Positions 6,745 to 14,569 are shown, numbered from the stretch's first letter. The stretch is 34,657 nt of DNA from Paenibacillus sp. (GCA_031254035.1 JAIRVF010000043.1:1-34657); one strand, 5' to 3'. Notes: generated by a model from the letters alone, not told the origin. Program-made: numbers and translations.

Positions 6745-7479
6745 ATGAGGAACGAAAGACTGGTTCTAAATTCTTTGGTTTTTGCAAATGAAGTTGAAAA
6801 TGGTGTTCTACAAGAAGATCTTTTATGGCAATCTGCTGATCTCGGTTTCACAAATGTAGAAATTAGACGAGAATATTTTAAAGATTTAACAAAGGAAATA
6901 CCTGTTATTCAAAAAGTGGCAAAACGCTTGAATTTGGGATTGTTCTACAGCGTTCCTGATGAAGTTTATATGGATGGCACATTGAATCCTAAACTAAATC
7001 AATATCTAGATGAAGCAAAAAAAATGGGTGTAAAGCACATCAAATGGAATATCGGTAATTTTACCGGAGAACTTTACGCAGCTCAATTACGAAAATTACT
7101 GGAACAAGGCGTTGCGATTTCAATTGAAAATGATCAAACACAAACGTCGGGTACGATTTCTGCTATTAAAACATTTATGGAAGCGGTTAAAAAAGAGGGA
7201 ATCGATATTGGATATGTTTATGACCTTGGTAACTGGCGCTTTGTTGGAGAGGATGAGCAACAAGCAGCCGAAATATTGAAAGAATATGTGCGCTACATTC
7301 ACGTAAAAGATGTGTTAGAAAAACCTGTGCTACTTGCTGTCGGGTTAGATCGCGGCGTAATCGATTGGCGGAAAGCGCTTGCTGTTTTGCCAAAAAGTCC
7401 AATCGCGATCGAATATCCAACTACATCAAGGGAGCAAATTTTGGAAGCGAAACAGTTGTTAGAGGAGTACATCTCATGA
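6745..7479 (+). CDS. Sugar-phosphate isomerase/epimerase-like TIM-barrel protein
   Basis: Protein of 244 residues of the xylose-isomerase-like/AP-endonuclease-2 TIM-barrel superfamily. Possible metal ligands in the expected order are Glu in SIENDQ, Asp in YVYDLGNW, His in YIHVKD and Glu in AIEYP. These enzymes isomerise or epimerise keto-sugars or their phosphates using a divalent metal. It is the first gene of the operon, with AAAGGA at 6731-6736 in front. Next to a hexulose-phosphate synthase-like and a hexuloisomerase-like gene it could act on a hexulose or pentulose phosphate, as UlaE does in ascorbate catabolism. The true substrate cannot be read from the sequence. AT-rich like its neighbours. 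Confidence 0.75.
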   Translation: MRNERLVLNSLVFANEVENGVLQEDLLWQSADLGFTNVEIRREYFKDLTKEIPVIQKVAKRLNLGLFYSVPDEVYMDGTLNPKLNQYLDEAKKMGVKHIKWNIGNFTGELYAAQLRKLLEQGVAISIENDQTQTSGTISAIKTFMEAVKKEGIDIGYVYDLGNWRFVGEDEQQAAEILKEYVRYIHVKDVLEKPVLLAVGLDRGVIDWRKALAVLPKSPIAIEYPTTSREQILEAKQLLEEYIS

Positions 7480-7544
7480 CAGAACAACAAACAAAACCTG
7501 TCTCAAACTATCAACGCATCTTGAGCGAGCTAAATAAATATTAG
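7476..7544 (+). CDS. 22-residue ORF coupled to the isomerase gene
   Basis: The ATG at 7476 overlaps the isomerase stop as ATGA, and AGGAG lies at 7462-7466. The peptide is polar (MTEQQTKPVS start, SELNKY end) and stops 11 bases before the permease ATG. It has a good ribosome site and fits tightly between two operon genes, so it may be a real small peptide, a translational bridge for the permease, or the stump of a lost gene. No known family. Confidence 0.35.
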   Translation: MTEQQTKPVSNYQRILSELNKY

Positions 7545-7555
7545 GGAGCGGAAAC

Positions 7556-8827
7556 ATGGGTGGCACAGTAACGGGGATATTATTAGCGCTAACGTTTATT
7601 TTATTTGTGATTTATGCGATGAAAGGCGGAAATCTGACAGTTGGTTTTTTTGTAATGGCTGTATTATGGACGATCATCGGTCTAGTACCTTTCGACCAAG
7701 CAATCAAGGAGATCTTTACAGAACCCGTCTTAAATTACGGGAAAACTGCTTCATATATTATCTTTGGTTCTTGGTTTGGTCGGGTTTTAGTCGATACAGG
7801 GATTGCAGGAAGCATTAGTAGAAAAACGGAACGGGTGGGTAAGAAAAGTCCTGTTTTGGCAACCGTCTTAATCGCTTTTGTAGTCGCTTTAATCTTTACG
7901 AGTTCTTATGGTGTGGGTTCAGCGATTGCAGTCGGAGTGATTTTATTCCCAATCATGTTCTCGATTGGGGTACCTAAAAACATTGCGGTCTCTGTATTTA
8001 CGATGGCTATTGGAGCTGCGATGTATGTGAACAATGTGTTATTCGTACAGTTTCAAGTTTTCTTTCCGAAAGTTTCCTGGGGTCCTCATTATCAACGATT
8101 TGGCTTCGTTGCAATGGCTATTCAAATGGTCATCTTGGTTCTATTTATTATTTTTAATGCAAAAAAGATCCGTAATGGGAAACCCGAGATTGTTGCAAGT
8201 GACTCTGAAGAAGAAATAGCGGAAGTTCCGATTTGGACATATGCGTTACCGGTCTTGCCAGTGGTATTAAGTATTTTTGCGAAATGGGATGCGGTACCAG
8301 CTTTATTGCTTTCAACTATTATTGCATTTGCTGCAACAGGAAATATGAAAAGTTACTCCAAATTCGTCAAGATGATGAATGAAACAGCCAAGCATGCCGT
8401 CAGTGATATTGCTGGATTATTAATTATGTTGTTTGTCTTAACAATGTTTCAATCAGCTGCAGTTCACGCTATGTCAGGCTTTACCGATGTATTCCAGCAA
8501 ATCATTCCTGATAACAAGTTAACGTTGATCTTAATCGTTGCAGTGATCGCGCCACTGTCTTATTTCCGTGGACCATTGATGCTTTATGGTGCAGGAGCTG
8601 CTACCGCTGCGATCTTGGCCGGAACCGGAATGTTTGATCAGTATTTCTTATATGGATTGCTCGTAGTTCCTTCCATGATGGGAGTTTCAGCGTGTATCAC
8701 TCAATCGTGGAATTTATGGTCTGTACAATATGCCGGTTTAGATACCAAAACCTTTTTGATGACCGGCTTGCCATGGGCCTGGATCGCAACAGTCTTGAAT
8801 TTATTTGCAGCCTACATTTTACTTTAA
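7556..8827 (+). CDS. Proton-coupled permease, GntP/CitMHS-like (ion transporter superfamily)
   Basis: Integral membrane protein of 423 residues with about 11-12 hydrophobic segments and no signal peptide. Segments such as FTSSYGVGSAIAVGVILFPIM and SYFRGPLMLYGAGAATAAIL have the glycine-rich hairpin look of the gluconate/citrate symporters. GGGAGCGG precedes the ATG. Lying between a sugar-phosphate isomerase and a 2-keto-3-deoxygluconate kinase under a KdgR-like regulator, it most likely imports a hexonate, keto-deoxy acid or related sugar acid with protons. Family placement is by general pattern only; the substrate is inferred. Confidence 0.7.
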   Translation: MGGTVTGILLALTFILFVIYAMKGGNLTVGFFVMAVLWTIIGLVPFDQAIKEIFTEPVLNYGKTASYIIFGSWFGRVLVDTGIAGSISRKTERVGKKSPVLATVLIAFVVALIFTSSYGVGSAIAVGVILFPIMFSIGVPKNIAVSVFTMAIGAAMYVNNVLFVQFQVFFPKVSWGPHYQRFGFVAMAIQMVILVLFIIFNAKKIRNGKPEIVASDSEEEIAEVPIWTYALPVLPVVLSIFAKWDAVPALLLSTIIAFAATGNMKSYSKFVKMMNETAKHAVSDIAGLLIMLFVLTMFQSAAVHAMSGFTDVFQQIIPDNKLTLILIVAVIAPLSYFRGPLMLYGAGAATAAILAGTGMFDQYFLYGLLVVPSMMGVSACITQSWNLWSVQYAGLDTKTFLMTGLPWAWIATVLNLFAAYILL

Positions 8828-8846
8828 GAGAAAAGAGGAATTTATG

Positions 8847-9809
8847 ATGAGTGAATTTTTAACGATCGGTGAACCAATTGCGTTATTTGGCTCAGAAGAA
8901 GTCGATAAATCATTAAAAGACGCCCGCCATTTTCAAAAATTTTTAGCAGGTGCTGAGGTAAACGTGGCCGTCGGTGTTTCAAGATTAGGTCACAGTACAG
9001 AGTACATTACACGAGTGGGGAAAGACCCCTTTGGTGAATTTATTTTAGATCAATTACAAGTCAATAATATCGGGACAAGTTATGTCGATGAAACCAATGA
9101 GTTTTGGACTGCCTTTCAATTAAAAAATCGCGTCAGTGAAGGTGATCCAAGTATTTTTTACTTCCGTAAAGGGTCGGCCGCAGCTCATTTTGACAAAAAG
9201 GTCTTAGATAAGATCGATTTTTCTGAGTTGAAGATGGCACATCTTTCTGGGATTTTTCCAGCGATTTCAGAAGATGCGAAAGCTGCTTTTTACTACCTGA
9301 TCGAACTGCTGGAAAAACATCAGATTCGTACGACATTTGATCCAAACTTACGTCCACAACTCTGGAATAGTAAAGATGAAATGGTGAAAACAATCAATGA
9401 ATTAGCAGCTCATGCCGAGATTGTTTTACCCGGGATCAACGAAGGTGAGATCTTAATGGGCAGCCGAGATCCTGAGAAAATTGCCGATTTTTATTTGAAT
9501 AATGGGCCGGCTACCAAGACAGTGATTGTAAAACTAGGGACAGATGGGGCTTTTGTTAAACAGAAAAATGGCGCTCATTTTGTTGTGCCTGGCTTTAAAG
9601 TTTCTGAAGTTATTGACACTGTTGGTGCAGGTGATGGCTTTGCAGTCGGTCTGGTCACGGCGTTAATTGAAGGAAAATCATTGAAAGAAGCGGTGATTCG
9701 AGCAAATGCGATTGGTGCATTAGCCGTTCAATCACCTGGAGACAATGATGGGTATCCAACACCAGAACAACTGGCTGAATTTTTAGCCGAACAGGAAGTG
9801 ATCGGATGA
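8847..9809 (+). CDS. kdgK: 2-dehydro-3-deoxygluconokinase (PfkB family)
   Basis: PfkB-family carbohydrate kinase of 320 residues. Visible signatures: GGE-like opening TIGEPIALF, the substrate-side segment GAEVNVAVGVSRLGH, the loop FDPNLRPQLW, NEGEILMG and the PfkB signature DTVGAGDGFAVGLVTA with the catalytic Asp and anion hole. It would phosphorylate 2-keto-3-deoxygluconate to KDPG with ATP in the cytoplasm. Two ATGs at 8844 and 8847 compete; the second is chosen because it is 8 bases from the GAGG ribosome site. The stop overlaps the next gene as ATGA. Related PfkB sugar kinases such as fructokinase are an alternative, but the KdgR-like regulator and the aldolase remnant favour KdgK. Confidence 0.85.
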   Translation: MSEFLTIGEPIALFGSEEVDKSLKDARHFQKFLAGAEVNVAVGVSRLGHSTEYITRVGKDPFGEFILDQLQVNNIGTSYVDETNEFWTAFQLKNRVSEGDPSIFYFRKGSAAAHFDKKVLDKIDFSELKMAHLSGIFPAISEDAKAAFYYLIELLEKHQIRTTFDPNLRPQLWNSKDEMVKTINELAAHAEIVLPGINEGEILMGSRDPEKIADFYLNNGPATKTVIVKLGTDGAFVKQKNGAHFVVPGFKVSEVIDTVGAGDGFAVGLVTALIEGKSLKEAVIRANAIGALAVQSPGDNDGYPTPEQLAEFLAEQEVIG

Positions 9810-10456
9810 AACTACAAGTCGCGATTGATCGTGTTCATCTAGAAGAAGCAGTGGCGCTGGCACAACAATTAGACGGGGAAACTGACATCGTGGAGATGGG
9901 CACCTCGCTTGTCAAAGACTATGGTAATGTAGCGATTCGCAGTTTACGTGAAGTTCTACCGAATACGCAATTGCTTGTCGATAGCAAAACAATTGACGAA
10001 GGTGCCTACGAATTTGAACAAGGATTTAAAAATGGCGGCGATATTTTGACTGTCATGGGTGCGGCATCGCTCGATACATTGAAGGTCTGCTATGATGTGA
10101 CACAAAAAAGAAACAAAACGATGATGATCGACCTACTAGAAGTGAGCGAAGAAAAAATCGAACGTATCAAGGATTTCCCAGAGGCCATTTACGCGTTGCA
10201 TCATTCGATTGATCGAACAGACAAATTAAATGCAACAGCTAGTGTTGCAGCATTTAAAGAAAGATTTCCTGAAATCAAACGTTTAGCGATTGCCGGCGGG
10301 ATCGAATTGGCACAAGCAAAGGCATTAGCAGAGCAAGGGATTATTGAACTGGTGATCGTGGGTTCAAACATTACCAAAGCGGATAATCTGCTAAAAGCCA
10401 CAAATGAATTTATGGGAGTTGTTCACAATGAGTACAATCAAAACAATCATGAATGA
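9806..10456 (+). CDS. 3-hexulose-6-phosphate synthase-like protein (OMP decarboxylase superfamily)
   Basis: Protein of 216 residues, the usual size. It opens with KLQVAIDRV, has DIVEMGTSL, the conserved DxKxxD metal/catalytic motif as VDSKTIDEG, and a C-terminal phosphate site IAGGIEL plus VIVGSNITKA. Hexulose-6-phosphate synthase joins formaldehyde to ribulose 5-phosphate, or releases them in reverse; the sister enzyme 3-keto-L-gulonate-6-phosphate decarboxylase (UlaD) has the same fold. The motif around HHSIDRTDK is not clearly of either type. The hexuloisomerase gene overlapping its end strongly supports the synthase. The gene is translationally coupled to kdgK. Confidence 0.8.
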   Translation: MKLQVAIDRVHLEEAVALAQQLDGETDIVEMGTSLVKDYGNVAIRSLREVLPNTQLLVDSKTIDEGAYEFEQGFKNGGDILTVMGAASLDTLKVCYDVTQKRNKTMMIDLLEVSEEKIERIKDFPEAIYALHHSIDRTDKLNATASVAAFKERFPEIKRLAIAGGIELAQAKALAEQGIIELVIVGSNITKADNLLKATNEFMGVVHNEYNQNNHE

Positions 10457-10970
10457 AATCAATCAAGTGATGGATTTAGTTGACGAAAAACAATTAGAGG
10501 AAGTATTGCCGCTTTTTCAAAAAAATAAACGGATCTTTGTGAACGGGGCTGGCCGTAGCGGCTTCCAGGCCAAAGGATTTGCTATGCGTCTGATGCACAT
10601 TGGCTATACAGATTTTGTTATGGGTGAAACCATTACGCCGTCTATCCAAAAAGGAGACACGTGGGTGGCAATTTCAGGCTCCGGAACCACAAAAGGAATT
10701 GTAGCAGATACAAATGTAGCGAAACAATTAGGTTTAGATATTGTCGTCTTGACTAGTGATCACACGTCACCACTGGCACAATTAGCAGATAAAGTGATCG
10801 TTGTGCCTGGTGCAACGAAAACAGGATCAGGGATCAAATCGACTCAGTTACTATCTAGCCTATTTGATCAAACCGTGCACATCACGTTAGATGCATTGAC
10901 TCTGAAATTAGCCAATCGTGACCAGACATCTAATGAAGATGCGTTACATGAACATGTGAATGTAGAGTAG
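10428..10970 (+). CDS. hxlB: 6-phospho-3-hexuloisomerase (SIS domain)
   Basis: Single SIS-domain protein of 180 residues. The family signatures are GAGRSGFQAKGFAMRLMHIG, the MGETITPSIQKGD segment, the sugar-phosphate binding AISGSGTTKG, LTSDHTSPLAQLADK and a LLSSLFDQ helix. It interconverts 3-hexulose 6-phosphate and fructose 6-phosphate. The ATG at 10428 is chosen because GGGAG lies 10 bases upstream and the protein then aligns with the family start; it overlaps the preceding gene by 29 bases. Together with the synthase-like gene it gives a ribulose-monophosphate pair, which in non-methylotrophs detoxifies formaldehyde or makes ribulose 5-phosphate. Confidence 0.9.
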   Translation: MSTIKTIMNEINQVMDLVDEKQLEEVLPLFQKNKRIFVNGAGRSGFQAKGFAMRLMHIGYTDFVMGETITPSIQKGDTWVAISGSGTTKGIVADTNVAKQLGLDIVVLTSDHTSPLAQLADKVIVVPGATKTGSGIKSTQLLSSLFDQTVHITLDALTLKLANRDQTSNEDALHEHVNVE

Positions 10971-10978
10971 GTGGGCAT

Positions 10979-11140
10979 ATGAAAAAAGTAGAGATCTTAA
11001 CACGTATTGAAAAAGCGGGCGCAATCGTTGTAGGCGTTAGCGGCAATTTATTCAAAGGTGTCGCAGAAGGGAATTTCAGTGAAGTGAAAAAGGCTGCTGA
11101 AAGGTATAGCCAAAAATGGCAAGCTGAACTTCAGGACTGA
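10979..11140 (+). pseudogene. KDPG aldolase remnant with a large in-frame internal deletion
   Basis: The 53-codon frame starts MKKVEILTRIEKAGAIVV, which is the N terminus of a KDPG/KHG aldolase. It jumps directly into GVSGNLFKGVAEGNFSEV plus KKAAERYSQKW, the family's C-terminal helix region. About 150 residues that normally lie between, including the catalytic Glu and the Schiff-base Lys, are missing. The frame is kept across the join near codon 18-19. The ribosome site GTGGG is weak. As the last gene of the operon it should have cleaved KDPG made by the kinase; the host would now have to supply this step. Confidence 0.75.
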
Positions 11141-11212
11141 TGTTCTTAAAGGGTACCACCACCTTGATGATCCACCTGAAATATTTTTTAGGCAGCCAGG
11201 TCATAAAACAAG

Positions 11213-11258
11213 CCAAGCGAATCTTAGGTACTTCATCTTAGATTTGCTTGGTTATTTT
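11213..11258 (+). terminator. Terminator of the catabolic operon
   Basis: Imperfect 15-bp stem, CCAAGCGAATCTTAG (11213-11227) against CTTAGATTTGCTTGG (11237-11251), followed by TTATTTTTAT. It lies about 70 bases after the aldolase remnant and closes the island's coding part. Confidence 0.75.
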
Positions 11259-11331
11259 TATCTGAATGTTGAAGTCTAAGCTCGGAGTTAGTTCGGTGAC
11301 TTCCCTCGGCATTAATTAAAAGGTTTTTTCC

Positions 11332-11449
11332 CCCATATAGGCACACATAGGCCTTCGCCCACATACAATGTAGAACTGAACTTCACTGTGGGCTGGAGCG
11401 GGGCTGTTCCCCTTCGGCTAATCGACATGGGGGGTGCCTGTTCATGGAA
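11332..11449. repeat. Right copy of repeat A (sigK promoter and start)
   Basis: Copy adjoining the functional sigK gene and aligned with 4579-4687. It has the full spacing between GCACACAT and CATACAAT and an intact GCCCACA / TGTGGGC hairpin. The two copies lie in direct orientation and bracket about 6.6 kb, so homologous recombination between them could remove the island and leave one sigK promoter. Confidence 0.93.
11341..11369 (+). promoter_or_regulatory. Probable sporulation (sigma-E type) promoter of sigK
   Basis: CATACAAT at 11362-11369 matches the sigma-E -10 consensus used by sigK genes of Bacillus; GCACACAT at 11341-11348, 13 bases before it, is a possible though weak -35. The site lies 75 bases before the sigK start. 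In the left repeat copy the spacing is 7 bases shorter. Confidence 0.6.
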
Positions 11450-12142
11450 TTGTTTTCGACCATTGCTCTGTTTATTAAGCAACTGACGTTGCTCGTTTCG
11501 TATGTAAAAAACAATGCATTTCCGCAGCCCTTGACCGAAAAAGAAGAGACGAAACATCTTCAACGAATGGCTGAAGGTGATCCGCTCAGCCGTAATTTGC
11601 TCATCGAGCATAATCTGCGGCTGGTGGCTCATATCGTCAAGAAATTCGATAACACCGGTGAAGATTTGGAGGATTTGATCTCGATTGGCACGATTGGTCT
11701 GATCAAAGCGATTGAAAGCTTTCAACCGAACAAGGGCACCAAACTGGCTACATTTGCTGCTCGTTGTATTGAGAACGAGATTCTAATGCACTTGCGCTCC
11801 TTAAAGAAGACTAGAAAAGACGTTTCTCTTCACGATCCGATCGGAACGGATAAAGAGGGCAATGAAATCACTTTAATCGATATCCTTGGTAGCGAAGCCG
11901 ATGATGTGGCGGATATGGTGCAGCTGAAAATCGAAAAAAGCAAGATCTACCGTAATCTCGACATATTGGATGAACGCGAACAGGAGGTCATTAAAGGACG
12001 CTTTGGGCTGGAGCATGGCGGCGAGGAGCGGACACAGCGGGAGATCGCCAAAGAGCTGGGCATCAGCCGCAGTTATGTGTCTCGCATTGAGAAACGAGCA
12101 TTAATGAAACTTTATCACGAGTTCTACAAAGCAAAGCAATGA
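11444..12142 (+). CDS. sigK: RNA polymerase sporulation sigma factor, pro-sigma-K
   Basis: Complete sigma-70-family protein of 232 residues. The N-terminal hydrophobic pro-sequence ends before [12 protein letters not shown], the site near which SpoIVFB cleaves. Region 2 contains [18 protein letters not shown] and [18 protein letters not shown], then [20 protein letters not shown]. Region 4 ends [20 protein letters not shown] plus [11 protein letters not shown]. Sigma-K directs late mother-cell transcription (coat, cortex, lysis). The start uses the GGGGGGTG ribosome site. The coding sequence is uninterrupted, so no skin-type excision is needed. The island ends exactly at its promoter/start region. 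Confidence 0.98.
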   Translation: MELFSTIALFIKQLTLLVSYVKNNAFPQPLTEKEETKHLQRMAEGDPLSRNLLIEHNLRLVAHIVKKFDNTGEDLEDLISIGTIGLIKAIESFQPNKGTKLATFAARCIENEILMHLRSLKKTRKDVSLHDPIGTDKEGNEITLIDILGSEADDVADMVQLKIEKSKIYRNLDILDEREQEVIKGRFGLEHGGEERTQREIAKELGISRSYVSRIEKRALMKLYHEFYKAKQ

Positions 12143-12181
12143 ACCACCTGATAAATGATAAACAACTCTACTATGCAATGG

Positions 12182-12208
12182 CGCCGTTAAATAACGGCGT
12201 TTTTTTTA
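12182..12208 (+). terminator. Terminator of sigK
   Basis: Perfect 8-bp stem CGCCGTTA / TAACGGCG with a two-base loop at 12182-12199, followed by T9, 40 bases after the sigK stop. Confidence 0.92.
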
Positions 12209-12383
12209 TTTTGAACTTTATGGCTCTTCCTACTAATCTGTGGGAATATGCCGGTACAAATGATATGATAATCAAAGGATTCAATGATGTTTTGGTCCAT
12301 AATGTCATAGAGTATCTGGGATCGACGAAAATGGGGGGATACATAACAGTATTAAGCCATATGGTATATCAGACCGGCTGGCT

Positions 12384-12959
12384 ATGTTATTTGGGTTCAT
12401 CGGATTTAGCGTACCCGCCTTTGTACTGGGTTATTGGTTGCAGCAGATTTTTGCTATGAGGTTGTTATGGTTGCCACCCAGCAGCATGCATGCGCCTGCG
12501 AAAGAAGGCAATATCCTTGACTTAATTCAGCATATGATTCTTCCCGTATCGACGGTAATCTTAGGTATGCTAGCCTATTATTTAAAGTTCATTCGAAACG
12601 GCATGTTAGAAGTTTTGGGCTCCCAATACCTGTTGACTGCCAGAGCCAAAGGAGTATCCAATAGAGGTGTCATATACCGCCACGCATTGAAAAATGCCCT
12701 GATTCCAATTATTACGTTAATTGCGCTCGATATTCCCGCACTTATAGGCGGATCAGCTATTATTGAAAATATATTTAATTGGTATGGACTGGGCTACTTG
12801 ATGCTGCACTCCGCCTTAAGGCGGGATTTACCGGTTTTGATTGCTATCATTCTGGTATTGTCTGCTTTTATCATCGTGGCCAATTGGTTGGCGGATATGC
12901 TCTATTCGGTGGCTGACCCACGTGTTCGGAGGAACGGGAATAAGAGATACCAAATTTGA
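12384..12959 (+). pseudogene. Truncated DppB/OppB-type ABC permease (C-terminal part only)
   Basis: 191 residues from the ATG correspond to the C-terminal two thirds of a peptide/nickel permease. It has the FSVPAFVLGYWL helix, the YYLKFIRNGMLEVL segment, the EAA-type loop LLTARAKGVSNRGVIYRHAL followed by KNALIPIITLI, and the last helices down to VADPRVRR. Family members have about 305-325 residues with an N-terminal TMP domain, which is absent. The frame remains open upstream to 12303 without resembling the family, and no ribosome site precedes the ATG. No ATPase, second permease or binding-protein gene is nearby, so this is a decayed fragment. Confidence 0.8.
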
Positions 12960-13078
12960 CATTTTATCCTTTTTGGAGTTTGATCAGTATATAGCATCCT
13001 TTGAAAACGTTAAAGTTTGGGCTGGGATTAAGCGGATTATTTTTCTGGATATTTCTAGCACATAAAAAGGAGGGAAAT

Positions 13079-13900
13079 ATGCAAAATCAAACTCAAGCCG
13101 ACAAGGCAAGAAAAACGGCTCTCGTAACGGGGGGGAGCCGGGGGATCGGACGCGGAATCGCGCTTAAACTGGCGGAAGCCGGCTATGAGGTGATGATTAC
13201 CCATTACCGGGACGACGTTATGGCAGACCGGACTGCAGAAGAAATTGCAGGTTTATCCGGCAGAGTGTGCATGGTGCGCGAAGGCGATCTGCGGGAAGCT
13301 TCGGAAGCTTCGGAAATCGTCGCTGAAGCGATTCGGGCCATGGGGCATATCGATGTTCTTATTAATAATGCGGGGATTGGCATGTATTCCTCTATAACCG
13401 AGCTCCCGCTGGAGCATCTGAATGATACCATGCATCTGAATTTTCGGGCTCCGATGCTGCTCATGAGAGATGTTTCCAAACATATGATCGAAGCCAGCTG
13501 CGGAGGCAATATTATTAATATCATATCCACTCATGCGGAACGCGCCTATCCGGGCGACGCCGTTTATGGCGGGCTTAAGGCCGCGCTGAAGCGGGCGACG
13601 GAGTCGGTAGCTCTGGATTTGTCCCCGTATGGCATCCGGGTCAACTGCATCGCCCCCGGAGGAATTCTCGTGCGAGAACGCGAGCCATTCCACGACCATG
13701 TGGGCGCCACGATTCCACTTGGGAGAATCGGCATACCCGAAGATATCGCCCAAGCGGCGTTATGGCTTGTATCCGAGCACGCTTCGTATATCACCGGCAT
13801 AACAATCCGGATTGACGGCGGATTGATCCTGCCGGGTATGCCGGAGGATGGCGAAAGCTCCTGGGGGTACCGGAAAGTAAGACCCCATAGAGTCAACTAA
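13079..13900 (+). CDS. Short-chain dehydrogenase/reductase (FabG/glucose dehydrogenase-like)
   Basis: Classical SDR of 273 residues. The NAD(P)-binding motif TGGSRGIGRGIA is near residue 18, followed by NNAGIGMYSS, the catalytic Ser in NIISTHAERAYPGD, the YGGLKAALK Tyr-Lys pair and the C-terminal GITIRIDGGL. The start at 13079 is set by AAAAGGAGGG directly upstream; an earlier in-frame ATG has no ribosome site. It stands alone between the permease remnant and a strong terminator, so it is probably monocistronic. The substrate is unknown; SDRs of this type reduce 3-oxoacyl groups or oxidise sugars and alcohols. Confidence 0.88.
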   Translation: MQNQTQADKARKTALVTGGSRGIGRGIALKLAEAGYEVMITHYRDDVMADRTAEEIAGLSGRVCMVREGDLREASEASEIVAEAIRAMGHIDVLINNAGIGMYSSITELPLEHLNDTMHLNFRAPMLLMRDVSKHMIEASCGGNIINIISTHAERAYPGDAVYGGLKAALKRATESVALDLSPYGIRVNCIAPGGILVREREPFHDHVGATIPLGRIGIPEDIAQAALWLVSEHASYITGITIRIDGGLILPGMPEDGESSWGYRKVRPHRVN

Positions 13901-13913
13901 TAGTTGGAGAAAG

Positions 13914-13954
13914 AAAAAAGGGAGGGACCGGTATACCTGTCCCCCCCTTTTTTT
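13914..13954. terminator. Bidirectional terminator between SDR and LytTR genes
   Basis: 15-base arms with one mismatch, AAAAAAGGGAGGGAC against GTCCCCCCCTTTTTT, around a 10-base loop. A-run on the left and T-run on the right allow termination from both convergent genes. Confidence 0.9.
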
Positions 13955-13968
13955 GGGCAAGTCCGTGA

Positions 13969-14328
13969 TTAGATCATTTGTTTGGGTGTCAGGAAACCGG
14001 GAATCCGGGGCATGCGCTGTTTAATCTGCTCCAGGATCCTTTTAGATACTGTAATCGTGCGGGGATAAGCGAATTCATCCTGAAAATGCAGGGTGTTGCC
14101 GTGGATATTTGTAATTTTATTCACATTAACATAGAGATTAGAGGCTGCGCGAACAAAGTTGGATTGGGATTTGAGCGAAGCTAGCTCCGTGGCGGAAAGT
14201 CTCTTTTTAATAATATAATTTCTGCCGTGAAAAATGACTTGCTCTTGACCTCCCGTTTTGAATAAAAAAGCATCGGTAACCGGATCAAAACTTTGATATT
14301 CGTTCATGACCTTATCGGTTTGGTTCAT
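13969..14328 (-). CDS. LytTR-domain DNA-binding protein
   Basis: Small protein of 119 residues made almost entirely of a LytTR domain (about residues 18-112). It has the FHGRNYIIKKRLSATELASL beta/linker region and the typical FVRAASNLYVNVNKITNI core in which a hydrophobic/VN pair precedes the DNA-contacting turn. There is no receiver or membrane segment, so it may be a stand-alone regulator like those controlled by inhibitory partners, but no partner gene is adjacent. AGGGGGC lies about 9 bases upstream on the minus strand. Its targets are unknown. Confidence 0.82.
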   Translation of the reverse strand: MNQTDKVMNEYQSFDPVTDAFLFKTGGQEQVIFHGRNYIIKKRLSATELASLKSQSNFVRAASNLYVNVNKITNIHGNTLHFQDEFAYPRTITVSKRILEQIKQRMPRIPGFLTPKQMI

Positions 14329-14531
14329 CTTACAAAAGCCCCCTTTAGAAGATGATTTCTGTTAGCGCCTTCATTCTACCATATTTTATAGGCGGATATC
14401 ATATTTTTTTGTGAAATTTATTAATTTTTTTTGTGAGCTTGGACAAAAAATATATAGTTCACTCAAAGACGAGGGGTTAATTCTAAATAATAATTTTTCA
14501 AATAAAAAGGGTTAAGAAAGTAAAAAGAAAA

Positions 14532-14569
14532 CCTGCAAATCCCAGTAGAACGGGAAATGCAGGCTTTTT
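14532..14569. terminator. Terminator behind the M42 peptidase gene
   Basis: Interrupted stem CCTGCA..TCCCA / GGGAA..GCAGG at 14532-14563 with T6 on the plus strand and a TTTTCTTTTTA run on the minus strand. It lies 24 bases after the end of the leftward peptidase gene. Confidence 0.8.

Noticed and set aside
4741..11331. The island as an assembly contaminant from a low-GC bacterium
   Set aside because: The left edge contains copied host sequence and the right edge joins smoothly into sigK, which fits integration; it is not fully excluded without reads.
4579..12142. A skin-type prophage element interrupting sigK
   Set aside because: The sigK coding sequence is complete, no large serine recombinase or phage gene is visible, and the repeats are ~110 bp of promoter DNA and not a short att core.
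12139..12459. A 106-codon ORF overlapping the end of sigK
   Set aside because: It reads through the sigK terminator and out of frame into the permease fragment; no family, no ribosome site.
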